Source: Paraphysomonas bandaiensis
Taxonomy: Eukaryota; Chrysophyceae
NCBI GenBank assembly: GCA_965644295.1
Contig: CBFFRP010000143.1
Location: 62,001-126,000 of the forward strand
DNA: 64,000 nt
Direction of reading: 5' to 3'
How positions within the stretch are numbered: position 1 is the first letter of the stretch; each line of letters opens with the position of its first letter. This document shows, in pieces, positions 37,101-45,088 of the stretch. The notes beneath the pieces were generated by a model. That model was not told the DNA's origin and did not search any database. It saw only the letters and a program-made list of their open reading frames with translations. Made by a program: the position numbers and the translations under genes.

Positions 37101-38781
37101 TCGCTCCTTAAAATGAATTAATTGTTTCAAATAAAATATTGCGTGAACTTACTTTTGTACTGAGAGGAAGCTTTGTTCCCTACTTTGTCCCCTGAAATAT
37201 TACTCGATTGCGGATTCTGCAGTCTAATAAGAGAAGAGGTGGGCAATTCAGGAATCAATTACCTCAATCCATGATATAAAGGCATTAAATTGAACTACCC
37301 CATCGCCATTCGGGTCAAGATCGCATATAGATGTATCTAGATCATGTTTTACTAACTTGGCCCGCTGAAGCTCGTGATGCAACCTTGAAAACTCCTGTCG
37401 GCTGATTTCCCCCGTCAAGCCCCTATCATACTGTTTAAATGCCGCAGCAGCCTCCGTACGTAGCTTAGTGTGTGCGTCATTCGTTTTGGCCGTGCTGTTC
37501 CGTCATCATTTAAACGAGAGTATAGGAAAATCACGATTCTTACCTGAACCTGTCATTAGTTCGCCACCAGACCATAAATTCTTCGTACTCCAGAGAACCA
37601 TCCCCGTTGCCATCTAAGTCCTTTGTGGCAAGGTGTAAGTCGTCTGTGGTAAGGTGTGTGCCATAGTCATAGCATAGCTCCTGCAATCCATTCAAATCAA
37701 TAGCACCAGTGTCAACCCTTTTGTACTTTTCGAAGACTATTCGCACGAGCGGGCGAGTGCATGAATTGTCGCCGAAAAGATCACTGCGACCAACGGCAGA
37801 GCCACTTACGCCCGCAGGCAGTGATGTTGCTGCTGAACCTGTGACTGCGACAGATGGAGAAGTAACGCTGGACACATCGGAGAGGGTGGGGCTGCTGGTC
37901 AGGTCCCTCGGCCCTCCACCAAAAGGTTTCTTAGAAACAAGTGCACCCAGTGACTCCGCACTATCTCTCTCCTCTTCATCATCTTCCCCGTCACTCCATC
38001 GGGATGGACTTTCTGAACCACCTCCTGTTGTAGGCTTACTCGAGGCAATATTGCTGTAGCGCTTTTGTCCTTTGGGCTTTGCTGTCCTGCAGAAGTCACA
38101 TAATAGAGTGATACGAGATAGACAAAATCGTGCAGTTTATCACCTGTTTCGTCTGACTCGCGTCGAGGAGAGAGGACTTATATCTCTCTCGCCACGGTCC
38201 TCTGTACCGGATTCTCGTGATCGACTACCATCACTATCTTCACTATCTTCCGACTCTTTGACTGCAGTACTAAAATCTTGCACCGTTGTCTGCATGAATA
38301 CATTACTCTGGCGCCTGTTCATTTTTCGGAGGGCCATTGAACTACGACGAGCTGCAGTCGACAATTTCTCTAATGGTAGAGTCCACGTAGTCGTCTTTTT
38401 TTCGGTGTCTTCGTAATACGGAATACCTTGATCGGTTAAGTGTGTGATGTACTTCACCGCAGATTGTGGAGTTCCTTCTGGAAGTGTCCACGATGACACA
38501 CCAGTGCGCATGTGAACAAAAAACGGCACCTTATCAGTAGTATATTGTTGTATGTAAAATTCCGCACTAGAATATCCTTTCTTTTGATTATCGGCGCCAG
38601 ACGTGCTGCGCGGGCCCTTGTTTTCCATCGATTCTTTTCGTTGGAGTGTTTTTGGTTTATATGAATTGGCTGTTGCTTGTGCGTGTCTCACTTCACCCGT
38701 TGCTGTGTTAACGTGATATTCCCTTCCGTCCTGTGAATATTGTTTTTTCCACTCCACTGAATGATTCAAACTATCATCCAT
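34111..38781 (-). CDS. WW / EF-hand / PDZ / coiled-coil scaffold protein
   Basis: Five exons (38781-38144, 38086-37544, 37494-37263, 37216-37153, 37106-34111), introns of 46-57 bp, 1,490 residues. Three WW-like units lie in the first 140 residues: EWKKQYSQDGREYHVNTATG, then FFVHMRTGVSSWTLPEG and YYEDTEKKTTTWTLP. EF-hands follow at about 330-470, with loops DTGAIDLNGLQE, DLDGNGDGSLEYEEF, a degenerate DRGLTGEISRQEF and DLDPNGDGVVQFNAF. Near 525-555 is a KYFRM...RRQMREVGL motif like the KYxKMLKMG element of CCDC53 and related cytoskeletal proteins. A PDZ domain (about 661-745) begins PLGITLGENEPDAEMGVHV. After a long Ser-rich disordered stretch a coiled coil spans about 1271-1425. The set suggests a calcium-responsive cytoskeletal or membrane scaffold; the specific function is unknown. 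Confidence 0.85.
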
Positions 38782-39392
38782 ATTCGACTAGTAAATGCGT
38801 TATAGCTCTTCAATATCATAACCAATCATAGATTTAATTGACAATCATAGACAAAATAAATTCCGACAAACACTGTGTGTTAATATCGGCACGCATCACA
38901 CACAGAATAGACTCTCTACAATATAGAAGTCCTTTATTCTGTCCCGTAATTAAGTGTGACTATAATCTCTAATATAATCCCAGTACTTGTGTAGCCCCCT
39001 ACACGCACCTTCTAACCGACATATGGCTGTATACAAACTCCTGCACATACACACCCTTTTTTAACGATATTTATATCATGATATGTACACAGCAGTATAT
39101 TGCCTGTATACCGTATACCGTATACCTCAACTACAGCATATATTTATCAGCCGTTAAAAAAAGCTTTTCGCCAGCAATCTGCTGCTGTTGGTGCCTCAGC
39201 AAACTAATAAACTGAATTTCGTGTCTCTTGAAGATGTAAATATCAAGACCTATGTTGTGTAGTGGGTTCTGCTCATTGCTCAGCATCGTGAGCCCAGTGC
39301 GCTTTTTGTAATCAGCTGTATGCGCAACGTTGTTTCTGCATAATACTAAATCACAGTCGCGTCGTATATAGTTAGCGAAGCAGTCTGGCCAA
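38782..39392. promoter_or_regulatory. Divergent promoter region with ACAGCAGTATA and GTATAC runs
   Basis: The gap between two head-to-head starts contains ACAGCAGTATA at 39089-39099 followed by tandem TATACCG/GTATACC units up to about 39127. The 39131-39523 minus-strand frame overlaps the next gene antisense and is rejected. Confidence 0.35.
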
Positions 39393-39903
39393 ATGCGTTC
39401 TGTGTTATCTCGTAGATTGTTCAGCTCTGTGGCGAAGCCAAGAGAAACTGTTGTGAGGAGCGCAATGAAATTTGAGGCAATGGCTGCTGCAAGAAATTCA
39501 GAGGAACTGGCTGCAGCCGCCAATTATAAAGCTGAATTTGACCCCAAGCAGTTGCCTGAAAATCTCAAGTACTTTGATTCTTATGTGAACTCCAGTTCAG
39601 GCGCTGCACAGGAACCCTATGTCCCCAACCCTAAGGCCTGGCAGAATTTGCCTATTCTTAGCTTTGTTGCCCAGGAGTATACAAGGCCTGTCAACATCTG
39701 GCTTTTGATAATTGGCCCCCTGTAAGTGCGTTACTTATGATGTCTATTTTGTATAAATATTTCAATATAGGTTTTATATGTATTTGGTCTCATATCCGGG
39801 ACGCGCGGGGTGGTATGACGACGAGGAGATGACCAAGAAGTCTCTGTATGTCCAGCAACTTCGAGGCCTTCGTTCTAATTCCTTAGATGATCTGCATCAT
39901 TAA
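39393..39903 (+). CDS. Small mitochondrial single-pass membrane protein (unidentified)
   Basis: Two exons (39393-39721, 39771-39903) with a 49-bp intron give 153 residues. The N-terminus MRSVLSRRLFSSVAKPRETV is Arg/Ser-rich and lacks acids, a typical mitochondrial presequence. An Ala-rich amphipathic part follows, then one hydrophobic span (about residues 98-120: PVNIWLLIIGPLFYMYLVSY) that crosses the intron, then a short charged tail. The layout is like small accessory subunits of respiratory complexes or ATP synthase, but I do not recognise the family and assign none. Confidence 0.72.
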
Positions 39904-40797
39904 TGTGGCATTTGAGTGGGTTAGATGTACCATGTACTTGCATTAATGTGGCAAGAGTGGTGACACAGTTTCCTCTTTACTTTTTGCGGCGTTGTCCCAA
40001 TCAACTCAGCGCTGTAGAATCATTGCAACGAGCCTGCTTAATAATGTACATGATCAAATGATTGGTTACTTTTTATGGTTCAAGCTAGGTTACGGACAAG
40101 AAGTTTGAACTAGAATGCTGTAGAGAGATTTAGTGTATTAGATATTTTACGCACATCATGATTACTCATGAATGCACACAAGAATCTGAAATCATAGTGC
40201 TTTCTACGGGGTCTCAGCGATTGCCTAGCTCATTCTTATTCAGTTAACATTACTTTGGTTACTACATACATTTATGATTCGCCTATATATTTATTACTAA
40301 TTTTATTTGCAGTGTATACATCATACATGACATCCACAGTCCACAGTAAGTTTTAGTACATATACTGGGTCTTTTATCTTTCCTTACTGCTTACTTACTT
40401 ACCACATTTTTGGGGCAAATGTTCGTAATTTGTGATGTTCATGTTCTCATTGTACATACCAGTTTGGCACAATCTACATTAAGTTGACATGGATGTGATA
40501 TTATCTCAGACATCTACTCTCATTTATCATGTAGGTACTGGAAGATAACTCAAGCATGTAGCGATGCCTTATAATATATGGAGCTGAAAGAGCTAAGAAA
40601 ACAAAATAACAGCAACGGAATATTCAAATTATTCCCTCACAAACTAATGCTGAGTTATACCAGGTCATATATTAAATTTCTTGGCAAGCGGTATTATATA
40701 AGACTACCAAAGTACATACCGAGCAGACATATTTCACCAAAAAACCATCACCAGTGCAATAAATTGTATCAACACTATGACTTTGTGCAACATATTC
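39904..40797. other. AT-rich intergenic DNA between convergent genes
   Basis: No supported gene. The 78-codon plus-strand frame at 40578-40814 is Lys/Tyr-rich with no motif and runs antisense into the end of the next gene. Confidence 0.45.
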
Positions 40798-41841
40798 TTA
40801 ACGGCCAGAAGTAGTTGCGGGCTGAGAAAAAGCAGGGATCCCCTGAAGCTTGTACTGATTAGTCAAGACAGACTGCTTGAACACTATCTCAGAGTACACT
40901 CCGTTAACTTGACCGCGAAGATCTAAACGCAACATGTGAGAAGAGACAGAAAGTCTATAGAAACGCACCCTTGAAAGTTCGTTCAGCATCAGAGGAGGAA
41001 AACTTCGCATCACCAATGGGTTCCACTGCATTGACACTTTTGATAATATACGACAAATGAGCACGTAACCCGTCCTCATCCTACAATACAGTCAAAACAT
41101 CGCGCATTTATCATATGTGGAACCCACCAAATGATGAATGTTCTCAATAACTCTGCAAATGAAGAGTGCAAGAGTCAGAATAAAATCGGAACTACAACCT
41201 GCACATACCTGTCTAAAGCAGCATCATAGTAGTCCAACGCGGTCACACGGGATAACACAAGCCCAACAGCTTGTAGTGTGGGGAGGTCAGAGGTCAACAA
41301 CTGCCTAACCTCAGGCTTGTCGTCAGAGATAGAGCTACTAATAAGGCAAGTGGAATCATATCCTTCCATCATATAAGGGGCCTCGGCAGGGTCGGCTTCC
41401 AAAGCCATGATTTTCTCCAGGTTGTCGCACGCATCAGAATTTTTCATATTGTACAACACAATGCTGCCGTATTTAAAGATATCAAAAGCAACTCTATTCT
41501 GTCGGTCAACATAAACAGATAAACAGTTCACGCTTTTTACTTGCTTCATGCCACTGAGTTCGCTACCAACCTTTTGAAGATCAAGAGATCTAGAGTAGAA
41601 ATTATAATTACCCAAAACAACAACAAGCACACACCTTCCCAGATGGTATGAACGAATTACTTCTGCCACTTCTTTCTCTTCATCATCTTCGGCCAGGGTA
41701 AATGTGGCAATATTGGATGCATTGCGCATAAGGGCGCTTCTGGGCATCACAATATTTCTGGAAACTGCAGTATGTCGGAAAGAAGTATATCAATATTAAT
41801 TGCAATAAGATAATATTCCTACCTGCACGGAGTGTAAACAT
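40798..41841 (-). CDS. DUF155/RMND1-like mitochondrial protein
   Basis: Five exons (41841-41823, 41764-41209, 41152-41128, 41080-40969, 40922-40798) with introns of 46-58 bp give 278 residues. The N-terminus MFTLRAVSRNIVMPRSALMR looks like a mitochondrial presequence and depends on a 19-nt first exon. The core holds the DUF155 signature FKYGSIVLYNM (about residue 105) and the later VGLVLSRVTALDYYDAALD. These match the FxYGxxVxFN and GxxLxxxxALDYY blocks of RMND1/RRG-type proteins of the inner mitochondrial membrane, which support mitochondrial translation or division. The C-terminal transmembrane segment usual in the family (LEWLIxxLI-type) is not seen; the protein ends in a Ser/Thr/Pro-containing tail. 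Either the family member is shortened, or a last exon was missed. Confidence 0.7.
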
Positions 41842-42513
41842 TGTGAGTTTTAATTACTTGCAGAAGTTGCAATAATATGATTCGATATACACCTCGCTCT
41901 GGCTTGCTATGTAATTACCAATATATGGGCTTGGTTTACACACAACTCTAAGCATACAATCGGCAATGCAAGTAAGTATGCTGAGCCCACACACACAAAA
42001 CACAACCAACTTCATCCTAAAAAAATATCATGAAAGGCCAAAAACTGAAAATCGTGAACATCATGACATGCCAGAATCTCTCAACAATAAAAAAAATGCG
42101 TCTATAGCGGTATACCGCAGTATACACTGCTGTATGTACCCTTGGCACTGCTATCATATCATCATCATGATCCATATGATCATGTATATCGGAGAGCAGT
42201 CTGGGGCGGTGCCAGTTTGGAATCATAAATAACTCATTGATATATCATAGTAAGGTGGCAGATTCACTGGCTGCCCCTATAACCCCCTGGAGTAGATATT
42301 GATATATCCTGTGCATTCAGTTATTACGAATATGAGGCTGTAGGGATCAGTTGTTCAGATAAAAGCAGATATCGATACTCGTGTGTGCTTCAGCAGGAAT
42401 AAATCAATCATATGGCTTGTGGGAGAAAGGAGTGGCGCTTTATAAACATTCCCTAGCAGAGCAAATTAATGAATGAGAGCTACAAGTAATAAACATGTGA
42501 TGGATTCCAGACA
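41842..42513. promoter_or_regulatory. Upstream region of the DUF155-like gene with the ACAGCAGT motif
   Basis: About 270 bp upstream of the start lies GCGGTATACCGCAGTATAC followed by CACTGCTGTATGTA (42125-42138). It contains the reverse complement of the TACAGCAGT core and a perfect GCGGTATACCGC palindrome at 42107-42118. No gene was recognised in the rest. Confidence 0.35.
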
Positions 42514-42816
42514 CTATCTAAACCACTGCTGTAAGGAAACAAAGTCACGATCTTGCGCTACTGAATTGAAATTAAACATATTAGTGTCACCTGTTAAACT
42601 AGTGAGCAGTGCCGCCATAACGAAGAGTCTGGCCTGAACAGTCTCAGTGACCTGAAACCCACCTTTTCCTCCCTTGAAGTTGGCGAAGTAGACAAGTTTG
42701 TAGCAGGAATCTTGTATCTTGACAATATCAGCTTTGTGTACTTTTACAATACCGGAGATGCTGTGGATGTCTTGCCAAACAGTGATAGGAATGTCAGCTG
42801 TTAGGTCTACACGAGT
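42514..42816 (-). pseudogene. Possible exon or gene remnant, unrecognised
   Basis: An open stretch of 100 codons without a usable early ATG includes KVHKADIVKIQDSCYKLVYF and NFKGGKGGFQVTETVQARLF, sequence that looks coding rather than random. It could be an exon preceded by a splice acceptor (ATAG just before 42816) and followed by a possible 62-bp intron near 42580-42519. No partner exon could be joined in phase, so I treat it as a possible remnant. Confidence 0.25.
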
Positions 42817-43370
42817 CTATCTATTCTGCTCTCTGCAGTTAACCAAAGGAGTGACTGTAGGCAATTAACTTATCCAGAGTACTTGATAGTTAAATGTGAG
42901 TGGGCATATTCGCTATGGATCACTCTTGGAGAGGGACAAATATTCATAGCAGAACTTTCCAATCGATTATCTTTCTCTACTCTTACGAATAGATTTCTGC
43001 TTAGAACCTGGCAGGAATATGTTAACACCCAACCTGCAGTCGACTAGCATTCGTATTAATAGGAATTAAGCCGCTGGGCGCCTACTGGGCATTGTACCAC
43101 TGTCTCATGTGGCATTATCACTTACTCTCGACGGGCCGCCAAATTGCGAGGTGGAAACCCTTCAGGACATGCAGATGGGTAGGATTTTCTCAAAGCAGAT
43201 TTCATTGAGAAATTTTCATTTGAGGACCAGTAATTTTACAGCAAAACTACACCAGTTACAATGATGGGTCTGAAGGTTGTCATTTGAATTGTTTCGTATA
43301 GTTCCCGAAGGATTTCTGTGAGCTACAGATGGTTACGATTCTTTAACGCTGCTTCGTGTAATTTAGTCGG
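42817..43370. other. Intergenic DNA, no supported gene
   Basis: A 50-codon open stretch on the minus strand (about 42880-43035) is the only notable frame, and it cannot be joined to the one downstream. Confidence 0.35.
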
Positions 43371-43676
43371 TTGTTAACTCGTAATCGTCTAAATAAGGAT
43401 CACAGCTTAGTGACTGAAAAAGTACTATCTACTGTTAGGTATGAAGCTCTTTCTCAAGGTAATACTGCTGTTGCGAAAGTTCAAGCTATTTGTCGTGCCA
43501 TGATACGTCATAGATGCCAGTGGCAGCCGTTATATTGTTTCATACTTTCAATTGTAGATATCGAAACGATTGAAGACCAGGTGAAGGCATATCTACTTAA
43601 ATATTACGTTTTCATCTCATGTGCAAAGCTGGAAGAGGACCCTGATATATTGGGTGCTCTAGATGATCTAGCCTAA
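43371..43676 (+). CDS. Small ORF of unknown identity, partly copied in the direct repeat
   Basis: The 101-codon frame reads SQGNTAVAKVQAICRAMI and KLEEDPDILGALDDLA near its end. It begins with TTG, not ATG, so it may be an exon behind the TAATTTAG acceptor at 43359-43366 or a chance frame. From base 43446 it lies inside the 1.64-kb direct repeat. The second copy (48015 onward) carries the same C-terminal codons but is cut off from the start by the LINE. Function unknown. Confidence 0.25.
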   Translation: MLTRNRLNKDHSLVTEKVLSTVRYEALSQGNTAVAKVQAICRAMIRHRCQWQPLYCFILSIVDIETIEDQVKAYLLKYYVFISCAKLEEDPDILGALDDLA

Positions 43677-45088
43677 TACAGCCCAGTGGTGTCGAGGATC
43701 TTAAGTGGTTTCAGAAATGAAGTTAGAAATATCTGATATTAAATTTGAAAGTGGCTTTTAACAGGAGAAAGTTACTGTCTTTGAGCATGCGCTTGTCACA
43801 GTGTGTCTATGTGGCAGATTTGTATTGAAAAACTAGAGCTTATAACATTGCCACACAGAAACCTCTCTTGTAAGGTGAATACGGAGTTCGTTTACAGCAG
43901 CTCGAGATTCGGTAGGCGATTAGGGCGACTTCACTTTAAAGGGAGATGATACCAAGGGTACTCTGTGGGGAAGATTCTCAACAGCTTCAACTATGTTTCG
44001 CTTTCATGCTCTCTGTTAATATATTCCTCATTATCATCTCAATGAAGAGCTGTTGGTAAGACGTAGAAACCGTGGGAGTTGTGAACAACATCAGTATTGC
44101 TGGTGCATTTATCAGTATTTAGATTTACAGCTCAGAAGTGTAACAGAGAGAAATGTTTGATACTTTAATTGAAAAAAGGAGTGCTTTAGACTGTACTTTG
44201 TTGACTTGTAATTTAAATGTCTTCGTAGCACATAGCAGCATCAAGTGTATTTAGTTTTCCAACAATTCGAAAGGTGTAGTTTGCAGCTGAGCTAGTACTA
44301 AGGTAATTCATTGCTTGGTTGTAGACATGTAGGTAGGCGTTTCTTTTACTTTGCAAGTGGACGAACAAGTATGATACTATGGTGTACCCGTTAAACTTAG
44401 CTAGGCAATCGCTATTAGGAATTGCACTGCACATTGAAGTAGCCGTTCTCTACTTGTAGTGCATAATACAATAGAATACGTATTATAGCCAGAACTAATA
44501 TTGACTAATTTGAAAGCAACAAGCAATCATGTATAGTAATTGCATAAGAGTCAATGGACGAAAACATCTAATATCCAGAACTGTAATGGTGTCTGTTCAT
44601 CTGCTCAAAATATCTGGTTCGACATATATATGATTATTGTTTACTATGCATTAAATATATACTCTGGAGGTCTTATTATTAGCAATAGGCGTTAAGAATC
44701 AGCACCAGCTCAGTAGCTAGAAGATATCTAGTCAAGCTAGATAGACGTCTACCTGTAACTATCTAGTACTAACTCAATTATATCCTACTATTTAACGTTA
44801 CGGAGGCTGCTTATATGCGTCGCCGCAAGCACCAAGGCGCAACCATCTCCGCTCTATTGCTCAAAGCAGAATGTTGATATACCTGATATCTGCTGACTTC
44901 AGTGTTTTTGAGTCCTTAAGGTAAACACCCCAGATGCTTGACTTCAGCAGGCAGCCCAATACCTCAGATGCCCTTGAGGTGGTCCCATTCCGGGATGCTT
45001 GTTTATTCGTCAAGCCCAGAGACGTCTACAAAAGTGACACTTATTAATATCCCTTGTACCACACAAGCATTCGGCTATCTGCTGTCTA
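43446..45088 (+). repeat. Long direct repeat, left copy (about 1.64 kb)
   Basis: This stretch recurs at 48015-49656 with, as far as I can read, one single-base length difference (GCTCAAAATATC near 44605 against GCTCAAATATC near 49174). The repeats flank the LINE fragment exactly, starting at GCTCTTTCTC and ending at GCTGTCTA. The configuration is insert flanked by target duplication. It includes a 73-codon minus-strand frame (44213-44434) that is identical in both copies, and most of a short retroelement (44676-45088). Confidence 0.93.
44676..45088 (-). mobile_element. Short non-autonomous retroelement, copy C (interrupted by the LINE insertion)
   Basis: Same sequence as 49244-49656. Its 5' portion is missing because the LINE junction falls at 45088/45089; the right-hand duplicate continues into the rest of the element. 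The tail AGCAATAGGCGTTAAGAAT and the body block CAGAATGTTGATATACCTGA identify the family. Confidence 0.8.

Noticed and set aside
39131-39523. 130-codon minus-strand frame
   Set aside because: Antisense to the mitochondrial protein's first exon, which has a clear presequence and consistent splicing.
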